A DNA stretch of 64,000 nt from Bryoerythrophyllum caledonicum (GCA_963971425.1 OZ020519.1:14896028-14960027); one strand, 5' to 3'; shown: positions 34,501 through 44,562, counted from the stretch's first letter. Made by a program: numbers and translations. Notes: generated by a model from the letters alone, not told the origin.

Positions 34501-37500
34501 ATACGAAATCAGCCCCAAAAAAATTAACAAAAAAGTCTTTAAAAACCTTGAATCCCCACCAATGGATTGTATCAAAGATCAATATAATAATATTCTAACT
34601 AACCCCGAAGACATTGCGAATGAAATATTCAACCAACAAACAAAAACCAATAGACCAACAGTACCAACATGTAATTACCAGCCACAACATACAATAGAAT
34701 GCACATGTGCAATACGCCAATACCCTTGGCACGACCTAGACGGATATACCCTTGACAAACGGGGCGAACCAGAAATTCCACTACATAAATACCTCAACAG
34801 AGCCACATACGACACATGCCTCCAAAATCTTGGAAATAATAAAGCCCCAGGCCCAGACCGCATACCAAATTCAATACTGAAAAACATGCCTCCAAGATTT
34901 CATAAACTACTATTCCTATTCTTTTCTCACTGCTATAAACGAAAACAAATACCAAATTCATGGAAAACAAGTGCAACAATTCTATTATACAAAAAAGGCG
35001 ATCCATCCATGCTACCCAATCATAGACCAATTGCACTAGCTAACACAATATATAAGTTTTTTACCAGTACACTCACCCACATACTATCCTCATACGGCGA
35101 AAAATTCAAAATCCTACATGATAGTCAAGAAGGATTTAGAGCGGAGAGAAGTACCGCACGGCAAATACAAACTATAATAGCCGCATTAGAAGACGCAAAA
35201 TTTACTAACCAAGATATATACATACTATACGTGGACTTCAAAAATGCCTTTGGCTCAATTGATCATGCCAGACTTCTAGCAATAATGTCAGACCTTGGCT
35301 ACCCAAAAGAGGCAACTACACTTGTTGGAAACATCTATTCCCAATCATCTACTTGCTATATCGGCGAACACTTTGGGAAAACAAAACCTATACCCATCCA
35401 AAGAGGAACTATACAAGGGGACACCCTTAGCCCATACTTATTTATTATATTTTTAGAACCACTACTTAGATGGCTAGAAAGAGGCAATAATGGATATACT
35501 TTCGGCACATCACAAGTCACAATAAATTCCGCCGCATACGCAGATGACCTAGCCACCATAACTAACAAAATCAAATCAATCCAAATACAACTCCATAAAA
35601 TTGATAGATATTGTAAATGGGCTGGCATGGATGTGGGAGTTCCAAAATGTGCGGCTACCGGATGCCCAAACAAATCTAAATTGAACCCTACCACTTTCAA
35701 AGCCCTAATGCAAACCTCTAACATCAACTACCGCAACCAACCAATCCCTATACTACACCAAAACGAACCATACATATACCTAGGTACAAATCTTGTTCCC
35801 TCACTAAAATGGAAAATCCAAATCCACACTACAACCACAAAGCTCATCAAACAATGCAAAGAACTAACAACATGCCCAGCCACCATGAAACAAAAAATAA
35901 AAATGGTTGATACCGTACTACGCCCAGGTGTGGCATACAGTTTCTACGGTGTACCATACTCTATGCCAGCTATCAAAAAACTTGATAAAAAAATAATAGC
36001 CATACAAAAAACCATATGTGGATTACCAAAATGTATGTCAAACGCAATAACCCAACTACCACATAACCTATTTGGACTTGAAGCTTTCTCCCTCAAAAAC
36101 GCATACCTCCGATGTATAGGCGAACAACTGCAAAATGCTCTAAACGATAAAGGAAGACTTGGGAAAATATATAATGGATTAACTCACTATGTCCTTGCCC
36201 AATATGGTGGCGCTGAAAACATACCGAGAATTAAAAAAAGTGACTGCATAAGATCACCAATAACACGAACATTCTTCTTATTAAAACATATAGCTAAAGC
36301 CCACCTTAAAAGTACGCTCCCGAACTTCCTCACTAATCCTACGACACTAGAAATACTATGGCGCCAAGAAACATTAAATCATAACACACTCAATGCCCAA
36401 CTCTCCCAAAAGCTTCTACAAAAACTCCTCTCAAAAAATATTTTTGAACTAAACCAAATTACCTTACCTAACGGTACACACATCATGAACAATGAGGACT
36501 TCAAAACCTACCACTTCACCCCATCTAAACTAATAAAGAGTGCCCTAAATGTTGCTAAACAACTATTTTGCCACATAACATGCCCCACTATATGTCATAC
36601 TCCTTGCAACATACACCCATACTCTCATACACTTAAAGATCCATTCATCACCTTCAACAATAACATCATCCCAAGAAATATTCCCACACCAACCAATCCC
36701 CCTAACCCTCCACATACATACCACCCCCGCCCCCCAACATACATCCCCAAAAACCCTACCAAATACCCCATTAATAATATCATAAACCATAAACATATCC
36801 AACACACAGACACAAATAACATGCAAAATACCTACACAAAATATCTATGCCAATGGCAACACAATGATAATACATACAATAAATGGCTCCCCCAAAGAGA
36901 CCTTTTTCCACGGCATGACACCAATACCTCCACACATAACACTGAAAAATTAAAACAATACTACCTAAAGATCCAAAACAAAATATACTCAGATATCATC
37001 CTTGCCCACCATCCACAAGAACAATCCTCAGACTCAAGGTGCGTAACGCCACCCATAATTATCCCACTCTTAAACATCTACACAACAGAATGCAACCCCG
37101 AAAATGATATCCTTACATCCTCAAACACAATTCAAATAAATAACAATCAAGCACATCTATACGAAGAAAACGGCCGACATTTACACACCATACCCATTAC
37201 CCGGCTCCAATGGTTATGGAACCAATATCATATAAAATTACAATCCCCTACAAACATTGAACCAACAACCCAACCCTTTGAAACCGAACTAATATGGCTT
37301 TACCAAAGATATAAATATCGAATACCAAAAACTGACCCCCTCAAAAATGCGCAATACACAATACCCACCCCCATTTTAGACTCACTGATATCATCCTTTA
37401 ACATTGAACACTCATACTTTTCCTCCCCGATTACATGTCCTACCAAACTAAATAAATTCTACTCACCGTACGAAAGAGACAAAATATTTGGATCCCTAGG

Positions 37501-39517
37501 CAAGGCCTTTGAACACAAATGGATCGGAAATGGAATAGCTCACCCCCACAACGAGGAAGACATAGAACAAGCCATACATTGGGCTAGACTTGCCGCCAAA
37601 CACGATCCAAATAACACAAAAACAATCATCGTCACACCGAACAACAATTGGTACCAAAACAACAGCCAACATTCAAACCCATTCCCAGATTCCCACATCA
37701 TTGCATTATTCGAAGCAGACACAATACCATACGAAGAACCTAATATCCCACCCGAGCTAAAAAAACCCCGAATAGAGCCATCTACATTACAAATACTATG
37801 CGTCCATCATCAAAATCAAAACCTGGGCTCCCTAGAACAACTTGCGGAACTTACCTCCATATCAGACAATCTAGACATACAACGACCATACACAAAACCG
37901 GCCCCACCAACACCCATACAAACCCCAGTAAACAAAAGTAAAAAATGGTCAAAATTAAACTATGATAACAACACATTAAACTACTCCGTCATACCTCCCC
38001 CTCTCCCAGACTACCCAACTCATACCACACCAAAATTTAACCCCGCATACAGTTATTACACCGACGGCTCCTTTAAACCACCGGAACAAATTAGCCCGGG
38101 CTCTTGGCGAAGAGAAAAAGCTGGCTATGGCATATATAATTCTACCAAAGAAATTAAACTAGCCAAAAGACTCCATGGACTACAAAATATCCTCAGAGCA
38201 GAACTCATGGCCATTCACAAAACACTACAAATCATTACAACAAAATACAAAAATGAACCTGCACATATATTCACCGATTGCATAAATGCACTCTACCTAC
38301 TAAACACTCAAATAACACACCCAACCCTTCACAACAGTCACCCCGACCAAACCATACTAACATCAATGGTACAAATGTTACAAAAACGTACACAAATCAC
38401 AACCCTTCACAAAGTCAGAGCCCATGCCAACATTGATGGCAATGAACAAGCAGACAAACTTGCAAAAGAAGGCCGAGAAAAAACACACAAAAAAGCCAAA
38501 GACCCTCACGAACATGCTCATGCCACCCCATACTACTTTCAAAAAGAAGATTGGCCTTCCAAAGAAGATACCCCCGACAAAGGCCCAATTAGATTTCTCG
38601 GCAAATATCTCAAAAAACAAGACCTCTACAACAACCTGGATACAATCTCAGAAAATATTCCTAACATAGAAAAATGGACTAACAATAACGACATAGACAA
38701 TGAACTCTCTACAAACTTTTGGAAAAACCCCATCATCTCAGACTCACAAATAACGTGCCTCATCAAATTCCGTACGGGTCAATACATGGGAAACGCTCGC
38801 AAACAACTCTTCTTTGGAATAGAAAGATTCCCATCCATAACATGCCCCATATGCCCCTCAACGGACCCGGACACATGGCTACATGTGCTACTCAAATGCC
38901 AAAACCACCACATACACTCTCTAATTGTTAAAAGACATAACAAAGCGGTATGGGAAGTCCGAAAACTAATCACCTCCTACAATAAATCGAGATGTTTCAT
39001 ACTTATGAACGCCGGCACTTTTAATAGCAATCCACAAGAAAACACGGTCCCCCCATGGCTACTTCCATGCTCATGTATGACCCAAAGATGTCATTGCAAT
39101 GCTAGGCTCAAACCGGACATTCTTTGTGTCAAAGGTTTACCATACAACGACCCACCACCCGAGAACATCAACCAAGACTACACCATTCAATTCATCGAAT
39201 TTACATATTGCAACGATAGATTCTCCCCGGAAACAATACAAAACAAAATAGATAAATACCAACCCCTCATAGACGACATCATTGCCCTCGGCTGGAATGT
39301 GGACCCCCTTATTGTTATCACATCCGGCGCTCGTGCCACCACCTTTATCCCATCTATGAAAACTCTCGAAGATACCTTCAAGATACCCATTGATACAATT
39401 AAAACTACCTTTAAAAACATCAACACCATCGCTATTCAACATGCCATGTCTATTTTACTGCATAAACGCAAAATCGAAAACAACCAAGTCCTCCCTGATA
39501 GGCAAGACCCCCCTTAG
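28508..39517 (+). CDS. LINE ORF2 polyprotein: 2A-like motifs, APE, RT, PCIF1-like domain, RNase H, CCHC, restriction-like nuclease (3669 aa)
   Basis: One uninterrupted frame. Residues 1-110 are very hydrophobic. 2A-like motifs end at residues 268 (GGELEINPGP), 1157 (GGDMETNPRP) and 1327 (GGDIETNPGP). Between the first two lie Thr/Asn/Tyr-rich hexamer-encoded repeats and six basic 41-residue repeats. APE endonuclease: about 1540-1795 (IQETKL, GDFNRD, SDHSPV). RT: about 2100-2450 (NKAPGPDRIPNS, YVDFKNAFGSIDH, IQGDTLSPYLF, YADD at about 2342). A PCIF1-like methyltransferase-fold segment is proposed at about 2976-3088. RNase H: about 3180-3325 (YTDGSF, AELMAI, FTDCINALYLLN, HANIDGNEQADKLAKEG). 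Zinc finger: CPIC ... H ... C at about 3447. C-terminal nuclease: KPDILCV, IEFTYCNDRF, KIDKYQPLI (3534-3590). It copies the element RNA at the nicked target. The start codon is uncertain; translation may begin anywhere before the first 2A. Confidence 0.9.
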   Translation: MLHSIHIIYHVDSFDTILFFLPLLPIYQKYFTYLPFPIYYPFFIYSFFTFTYIFFSFIFITYSFIFYKLFILFSLHTTIVIYSFFLHPYLFLIIIKSSLIFTCGLSSLIKLYCHTYYHLKNFNIISPFLTCRFVHGSIPPVAPCINSYNTLSHKSTHTCVKGFNIIKPQIRTLQLAPILLLTVASTKTLNIKYTLTTITLTINIITKPTRNTNKDIYMLSNKHNLNNIKIIKALKFTQKSKIMKHNIKPTHYKLLLLLGGELEINPGPYTMKYTNTASYTCTGTDTYTDTYTNTYQNTDTNTSTSTDTNTGINTCTGKISNVKINTRNTCTGKNGINNRRKKKISIITTMNSNTYTDTYTSKYTDIYTRTIKDKYTIIYIDTDINTDTYTETHTNTDKNTETNTSTSTDTNTSINTYTKKNTNVNTNTSKDMDTDTDIGINTQTTTYQPLQKPIYKIERMIIIIYYFSHKLSKNSKKKSIKTKIKNKRNKRKDGIKINNRRKKKISIITTYNKIGNNINENNHKFFVIKIHKGRRDSKPKNHQKARNTKMAKNRKMKESKKRYNKLNRKKIDIYKISEVLIRASNIKNKITKMERICKKKRKGKVENHYHKKRNNKNITINNRTKNRKSSLRNSKIRDGKCTKLVMGISYNKNTNVKDIAINNSSKNRKCFLRNSKIRDGKCTKLVMGISYNKNTNVKNIAINSSTKNRKCFLRNSKIRDGKCTKLVMGISYNKNTNVKNIAINSSIKNRISFLRNQKIRDGKYTKLVMGISYNKNTNVKNIAINSSTKNRISFLRNPKIRDGKCTKLAMGINNNKNTIRKTISKNSNTKNRIGFLRNSKMTDGKLTKLVMRNKNVRVKINREDRNNKRVQIKNRNWNINYMDKWKINSNIKNYIYKVGESLRLNSRNLLRVSRIIKIGGGIHVSPAGWAPQAPKIDLLKIEILIKVRIYTNLIKININLFLEIIVLDKLCLERNLLENSFFQYTGTYTDTYTDTYTDTYTDTYTDEYTYKYTDINTGIYTDTHTGMYINTNTYTCTNANTNTNSGTCTHTNTNTNTSKDTDTNTKTKTVTYTNTNIQKNTNIIPHKTTYTHTKTTTHHQRNTYIYIHTYKDKHTQSKKHKYQSHIQKQKILKQNKKPIYYKLLILIGGDMETNPRPMPNILKRHPASHKKCTKTYFIPNTNTNTKTNNCTNHKVYNNTAYEKKDLKATLKTNINPHTNSLKHNSYICTRTKTTKVKYNQFYIHPYSTKTKTTTKNTWTKNKLKTKTTTPTIKINKPTTHTQNTNIHLPPNQQVINNTTKLLKYITKHIYHKLLLLLGGDIETNPGPMPNILKRHPTSHKKNAKIYFIPNTIKLQPEYEHIAKPFAPFLKNTHTLHHIQNTSHPNIAQYIQQKNTHPPPHILYALIITTHPNIDECNQLLNPQNWNTITWTNTLLQTLLTLQNPPERHIYTPHPYTEFLVDNQNIINHENSIHKRLYDFLHSQDIPPSNDIIKLKFPYLPNNLINESLKCLDPIPEYTHPPPPLPYIPPQNQNQNIRLNQENTYIITWNASSLNTALPSLQTLVANTDTPPALIVIQETKLTATKSTKYIQNIFQDYKLIFNNTHALTRCMQQRRPYTPGRGGLLTLIHKKYTFPGNINKIPTPMHISPYIQIIKITNHPLQSWLIFHMYMPSHPEDTRFLLDIQNTITTHINNHPNHTYLLCGDFNRDIALIGRQNGNHHTPPQNIDYQWRRFTENLNFTYINTDTQFSRQGGYNYSDWSLIDGFYINTNNNTQYTSTTNKDIILNSDHSPVQLHIPNNTLISRTPTIPNKDTIRILNPIPKTNIEKFNTKFFEENTVQIDSLINTLEINSQLTQTQWQEACHSLDKLINKISDTLEQTCRAHPIPQMTNRTSEQGGYLPRKLSKTWKQHLTTYHTIRKTIRIVKNNPQWRNHPIHNELLTIQHIQIPTPPPPDLPHDTWIKDIAIIAKNANIQARKIITKYTKENIKKAISKYRQLYEISPKKINKKVFKNLESPPMDCIKDQYNNILTNPEDIANEIFNQQTKTNRPTVPTCNYQPQHTIECTCAIRQYPWHDLDGYTLDKRGEPEIPLHKYLNRATYDTCLQNLGNNKAPGPDRIPNSILKNMPPRFHKLLFLFFSHCYKRKQIPNSWKTSATILLYKKGDPSMLPNHRPIALANTIYKFFTSTLTHILSSYGEKFKILHDSQEGFRAERSTARQIQTIIAALEDAKFTNQDIYILYVDFKNAFGSIDHARLLAIMSDLGYPKEATTLVGNIYSQSSTCYIGEHFGKTKPIPIQRGTIQGDTLSPYLFIIFLEPLLRWLERGNNGYTFGTSQVTINSAAYADDLATITNKIKSIQIQLHKIDRYCKWAGMDVGVPKCAATGCPNKSKLNPTTFKALMQTSNINYRNQPIPILHQNEPYIYLGTNLVPSLKWKIQIHTTTTKLIKQCKELTTCPATMKQKIKMVDTVLRPGVAYSFYGVPYSMPAIKKLDKKIIAIQKTICGLPKCMSNAITQLPHNLFGLEAFSLKNAYLRCIGEQLQNALNDKGRLGKIYNGLTHYVLAQYGGAENIPRIKKSDCIRSPITRTFFLLKHIAKAHLKSTLPNFLTNPTTLEILWRQETLNHNTLNAQLSQKLLQKLLSKNIFELNQITLPNGTHIMNNEDFKTYHFTPSKLIKSALNVAKQLFCHITCPTICHTPCNIHPYSHTLKDPFITFNNNIIPRNIPTPTNPPNPPHTYHPRPPTYIPKNPTKYPINNIINHKHIQHTDTNNMQNTYTKYLCQWQHNDNTYNKWLPQRDLFPRHDTNTSTHNTEKLKQYYLKIQNKIYSDIILAHHPQEQSSDSRCVTPPIIIPLLNIYTTECNPENDILTSSNTIQINNNQAHLYEENGRHLHTIPITRLQWLWNQYHIKLQSPTNIEPTTQPFETELIWLYQRYKYRIPKTDPLKNAQYTIPTPILDSLISSFNIEHSYFSSPITCPTKLNKFYSPYERDKIFGSLGKAFEHKWIGNGIAHPHNEEDIEQAIHWARLAAKHDPNNTKTIIVTPNNNWYQNNSQHSNPFPDSHIIALFEADTIPYEEPNIPPELKKPRIEPSTLQILCVHHQNQNLGSLEQLAELTSISDNLDIQRPYTKPAPPTPIQTPVNKSKKWSKLNYDNNTLNYSVIPPPLPDYPTHTTPKFNPAYSYYTDGSFKPPEQISPGSWRREKAGYGIYNSTKEIKLAKRLHGLQNILRAELMAIHKTLQIITTKYKNEPAHIFTDCINALYLLNTQITHPTLHNSHPDQTILTSMVQMLQKRTQITTLHKVRAHANIDGNEQADKLAKEGREKTHKKAKDPHEHAHATPYYFQKEDWPSKEDTPDKGPIRFLGKYLKKQDLYNNLDTISENIPNIEKWTNNNDIDNELSTNFWKNPIISDSQITCLIKFRTGQYMGNARKQLFFGIERFPSITCPICPSTDPDTWLHVLLKCQNHHIHSLIVKRHNKAVWEVRKLITSYNKSRCFILMNAGTFNSNPQENTVPPWLLPCSCMTQRCHCNARLKPDILCVKGLPYNDPPPENINQDYTIQFIEFTYCNDRFSPETIQNKIDKYQPLIDDIIALGWNVDPLIVITSGARATTFIPSMKTLEDTFKIPIDTIKTTFKNINTIAIQHAMSILLHKRKIENNQVLPDRQDPP
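29282..29311 (+). other. 2A-like ribosome-skipping motif 1
   Basis: Encodes GGELEINPGP preceded by a leucine run, fitting the 2A consensus D(V/I)ExNPG/P except for Glu in place of the first Asp. Skipping would release residues 1-267 from the rest. The Asp-to-Glu change probably lowers efficiency. Confidence 0.6.
29330..29850 (+). repeat. Hexanucleotide coding array 1 (ACNNAT type)
   Basis: Runs of six-base units such as ACATAT, ACGGAT, ACAAAT and ACAGAT encode alternating Thr-x dipeptides (TDTYTNTYQNTDTN). The array is interrupted near 29,460-29,560 by a small AT-rich segment and contains many potential N-x-T sites. Confidence 0.8.
30363..31065 (+). repeat. Six tandem 123-bp units in LINE ORF2
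   Basis: Each unit encodes about 41 residues around KNRKCFLRNSKIRDGKCTKL followed by VMGISYNKNTNVKN. Units two to four are nearly identical and the outer ones are diverged, as expected from unequal exchange within the array. The encoded segment is strongly basic. Confidence 0.9.
31457..31750 (+). repeat. Hexanucleotide coding array 2 (TATACTGATACG type)
   Basis: Four near-perfect 12-base units of TATACTGATACG are followed by diverged hexamers encoding alternating Thr with Asp, Tyr or Asn. It resembles the array at 29,330-29,850 and lies just upstream of the second 2A-like motif. Confidence 0.85.
31949..31978 (+). other. 2A-like motif 2, probably inactive
   Basis: Encodes GGDMETNPRP. The conserved Gly of NPGP is Arg; in studied 2A peptides the NPG/P core is needed for skipping, so this copy is probably dead. 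It is followed by MPNILKRHPASHKK, which recurs after motif 3. Confidence 0.65.
32459..32488 (+). other. 2A-like motif 3, canonical
   Basis: Encodes GGDIETNPGP after a KLLLLL run, a full match to the 2A consensus. Skipping here would release a 2343-residue enzyme polyprotein beginning with Pro 1327 and carrying all catalytic domains. Confidence 0.8.
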
Positions 39518-39558
39518 GAACTTCGCCACTTTGTCTCTTCTTGATTGGTTGCCTGTTT

Positions 39559-39591
<33 letters not shown>

Positions 39592-39790
39592 TAGTTAGTT
39601 TGGTCGTGGTTGGTCGTTGTCGGTTGGTTTCTGGCTACTCGTTACATAGTGTCTACCTTCGAAAGAGGGAAGTAGTTCCAGTTCGCTAATTCCTTGTCCG
39701 GTGGGCATGGTCTTAGCAATGGAACGAACAGACACTTTATTCACGCCGGTTCCCTTCGGGAACCGGCGTTCTTCTTCTTCTTCTTCTTCT
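39518..39790 (+). promoter_or_regulatory. LINE 3' UTR with stem-loop and TTC tail
   Basis: The 3' UTR holds a run of 30 T (39,561-39,590), a block shared with the antisense relic at 1880-1985, and a perfect 12-bp stem at 39,743-39,769 (ACGCCGGTTCCC, loop TTC, then the complement). It ends in about seven TTC units that abut the target-site duplication. In LINEs the 3' end commonly contains the structure recognised by the reverse transcriptase; that role here is inference. Confidence 0.75.
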
Positions 39791-39802
39791 TGTATGTTAT
39801 TG
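39791..39802. repeat. Right target-site duplication of the LINE
   Basis: TGTATGTTATTG, identical to 23,931-23,942. Confidence 0.95.
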
Positions 39803-40723
39803 ATTTTTTTCTCTTTCCACTCATTAATCATTTTCATTTAAAATAAACTATTGTACCAAATGGTCAAGTTTGGTATTAGAAAAAATCGAATATAGCATTC
39901 AAAGTCTTTTGAAAATTTATTTTTTAAATAAAATATTTATTCTTAAAAATCAATTATTTATTCTCAAAATATTTACTCATATTCAATGATTAATTTTATT
40001 ATGGTTTCTTTGAAATTATTTAAATTAATTAATAAGACTTACTAAAATTTAAATTCAATGAAATTTATATTAATGAAAGATAATAAAAGAAGTACAAACA
40101 ATTTGAAAATATATCATAAAAAAACCTACCAATTTTTGTAGGATTTTAAAATCCTCACTATTTTTGTATTGAATATTTTACTCATTTGATACTATTTCAA
40201 TAGTTTTAATTGTTTTTGAAAGTATCAATAAATAAAATATGCATAACATTATAGCACATACTACAATGTGTATATACGTGCCTAAAGTATGATACATGTC
40301 CAACATTAATTGAATGGGAAGCAAGAATGTAATAATTATTAGTTTATACAAGAAGATTACATGGAATTTGAGAACACTTAACAATTAAAACAACAAAAAT
40401 GATCAAGTATTTGGTTTAATTTTGAGTTGGTTTTTTCAATTATGATTTTTATTTTTTTGCTAAACTAAATTGTGTGATACACTACAATGGTCAATTTACT
40501 TACCAATGACTATTGGTATTATCAAAAGCACCACTTGCCACGATGTCTTTTTTATTCTCTATCATTATCTTAGGTTTTGAGTACAATTTTTATTTTTTTA
40601 AATCATATTTCATGCTCAACAATCATTTTGTCAAACATCAAGTGTACTAGGTTTAAGATTGAAAATTGATGAAGCTTTTATCATATTTATAGAACTTTTT
40701 CAAACACCTTTTGACATTACACA
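39803..40723. other. AT-rich intergenic region upstream of the 14-3-3 gene
   Basis: No gene or repeat is recognised. The last 100 bases should hold the 14-3-3 promoter and 5' UTR; a TATA-like 'catatttatag' lies at about 40,682. Confidence 0.5.
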
Positions 40724-42019
<1,296 letters not shown>

Positions 42020-44182
42020 GAATTATATGTAATAATTCATTTTCAATGTCATTTTTTCAATTATAAAATTTAAGAACTACATTGTACACTTAACATCACA
42101 AATTTTAAAATAAATAAATAAAGCTTTAAATTATTAGAGATTGTTTGGTATACTTAACTTGTTAAGTGTTAGTTATCATCCAATTCTAATTTTTTCTATT
42201 TAAACTGTTGTATTTGCAACTTTTACTTTGAAGATATTCATGAGATTTGTTTATTTGAATAATCTTTCTTGAGTAATGATCACATTTGAACCAACTAATC
42301 TCTTCATAAAATTGTATTGTATTTTATTTTGATAATTTATACTTTCAAATACTTTGAACTTCACAAAAGAATGTAGGTGGTTAAAAATGCAAGTTTTTCT
42401 TTGATTTAGAATTTTGATCCATTTAGGTTATACACATAATTTATTTAGAGAATGAAAAACATAGTTGTATGATTTTATATTTTTTATTAAAGAACTTTTC
42501 TTAGGAAGATTATATTTTAATTTTTGAAATATCAATAACTAAGTGAAATTAAAAACTAACATCTCAATGAAAGCTACTCTAGATCTTAAATAAATAGATG
42601 AAATTTCAAAATGAATTTTTTTATTACATGCAAAGAACTCTTTCTAATGCCTTATGTTGATTTAATAACCACAAATCTAATTTGTGAGTTCTAAACATTA
42701 CGGTATTCAATATATTAAATATTTTATGACTTAAGATGCATCTCTTTCAAAATATTATTAATTCACAAATAAAATTAATAACACTTGTAATAAAAGCAGT
42801 GGAACCCTTGTTGTCTCAAACGGACCAAGGAAATCCCTAGTTAAGTAAAAGTAAATGCCTCTTGTTTACTATAAATACCTAGGTTTCCTAGGTATTTTAC
42901 AATTTTTTTTGAAGTAAATGCCATGTGGCATCACGTGGTCACCCCTTCTGAGTTGGCCTCTCCTCCAAGGCCCTTCTGCACTTATTAGATGAGAAGACTA
43001 GCTCAAGACCATATTTTGCAATATTATATATAAGTGTGGTAAAAGGTGCTACTATTTCATACGTATACTAGAATGGTTTTCTTACATAAATATATAATTG
43101 TTCAAAAAAAATTGGCTCCTCTCAAAGTGAGAATTTTGGATTATGCATTTTTTTTTCTTGTAGAATCTTAAAGTAGGATATGTTGGCCATTTGTATTGAA
43201 AATCACAAGGTTAATAGAAGAGTGATACTTAATAAGTGCTCAAATAGTCCAAATCCCCTTAAGCGCTTGCCTTTGCAAAAAACTACTTTGGAGAGCCTAG
43301 CTTTTTCATCTAATGTCTTGAGCATTAAAATTTTTACTTTGTACAAAGCTCCTTGATTTTCCATTTAGGAAAAAAATTCAAAAAATTATGTTTAAAATTG
43401 ACGTTGTAGGTTCAACTATATAAAAAGCCTATTTATAGGCACTTGGTCCTTCAAAAGTTAAAAGCATCTTTGTAGCTCCATAGTCATGAAATTCAATTTA
43501 AGCCACCTTTGAGAATGAAGAAAGAAATGTCATGTTAAACCATGTATTTAAGCCACCTTTTTTTTCTTTGAGCTAATTATAGATATTTAGAGTTATCATA
43601 GTTGATTTTTTGTATTTAAAGTGAGAAAGAGGTCAAAAGATAAAATTGATGATGTCTTTGTGATACAATTTTACATATAACTTTAAAATAGATTCAACAA
43701 TCAATCACTTTATGTAAATTACTTCAATGTAGATTATTGGAGAATAGAACTTCCTTACTCCTTTAAGCAAAGTTGAAAAGTCCATGCCAAATGTACACAA
43801 TTTAGAGATTCTATGGACTTAAAGAATCATTCAAGTTATTAAAGAAGTACAAACACCTTCAACTTTCAATTTTTGTCCAATTCTTATCCATAAGAACATT
43901 CAATATATAGATAACGCCTTTCCATGAGATCAATGATCTACTCATTTTACAAAAAATATATTATTTGGTGCAGGCATTGGCAAACTATAGTGATTTTTAT
44001 AAAATGGGGTCACAATGAAATGTATCCATTGAATAGATAATGTTCCGTACAATCTATTACATGAGTTCATAGACCTTAAAAGTTAAGAGCATTGCTAGCA
44101 ATTCCTTGCACGGGCCTTGAAACGGGGAGAAGCATTGTAGCAGGTTAGAGATCAAGGAAACAACTTCCTACCACAATCCTTA
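42020..44182. other. AT-rich intergenic region with repeat pieces
   Basis: No gene is seen. A perfect palindromic hairpin (AAATACCTAGG, loop TTT, complement) lies at about 42,873-42,897. A reverse copy of the 'ggaccaagtg' hairpin repeat lies at 43,427-43,455. Confidence 0.5.
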
Positions 44183-44559
44183 GAGCATCCCCACCTCTTC
44201 TCGCCCCCAATCACGGTGGAATGAGGATAATTTAAATATGCCAGGTGAGAGCTCCACAATAGGCCCCACCGCAGACCGGCGACGACTACAAAGTGAACTC
44301 CAGCCTACTTGTCACTATCGACATTGACAATAACTTGGTAAATCAGCTTAGTAAAGATTCATTTTAAAAAAAAACAAACAATCATAGTGCAACTCGCGGC
44401 CAAACGCGGCCCATTGGTCTCCCGGCAACAGAGTGTATAGAAGGCAGCTTAGACGCTTGCCCATCATACTTTGACTCCCATGAGGTTTGCACCCCACTAG
44501 GATAGAAAACAACGACCACCACATGCCGCCACCATGTCTATAGACGGGTGGGGGTGCTC
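44183..44559. mobile_element. Tourist-like MITE (PIF/Harbinger type), 377 bp
   Basis: The left end GAGCATCCCCACC and the reverse complement of the right end GAGCACCCCCACC form terminal inverted repeats of about 13 bases with one mismatch. Both ends are flanked by TTA (44,180-44,182 and 44,560-44,562), the target-site duplication typical of PIF/Harbinger elements. The interior is GC-richer than its surroundings and non-coding. Confidence 0.75.
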
Positions 44560-44562
44560 TTA

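Larger units (their letters stand above)
23943..39790 (+). mobile_element. Intact 15.8-kb non-LTR retrotransposon (LINE) with dual endonucleases, Dualen/RandI-like
   Basis: The element is bounded by a perfect 12-bp target-site duplication. It has a 5' leader of about 390 bases, a long ORF1, a 3669-codon ORF2, a 3' UTR of about 270 bases with a strong stem-loop, and a (TTC)n tail. ORF2 holds APE endonuclease, reverse transcriptase, RNase H, a CCHC finger and a C-terminal PD...E-type nuclease domain. Elements with both an APE and a restriction-like endonuclease are known as the Dualen (RandI) clade of green algae; assignment here rests on that architecture. At 15.8 kb it is far longer than usual LINEs (about 4-8 kb). 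Both frames are open and the duplication is perfect, so insertion is recent and the copy may be active. An older truncated antisense relative lies at 1836-2460. Confidence 0.9.

Noticed and set aside
39561-39590. Poly(A) tail of an antisense retrocopy
   Set aside because: The T run lies inside the LINE 3' UTR; the true end is the TTC tail followed by the target-site duplication.
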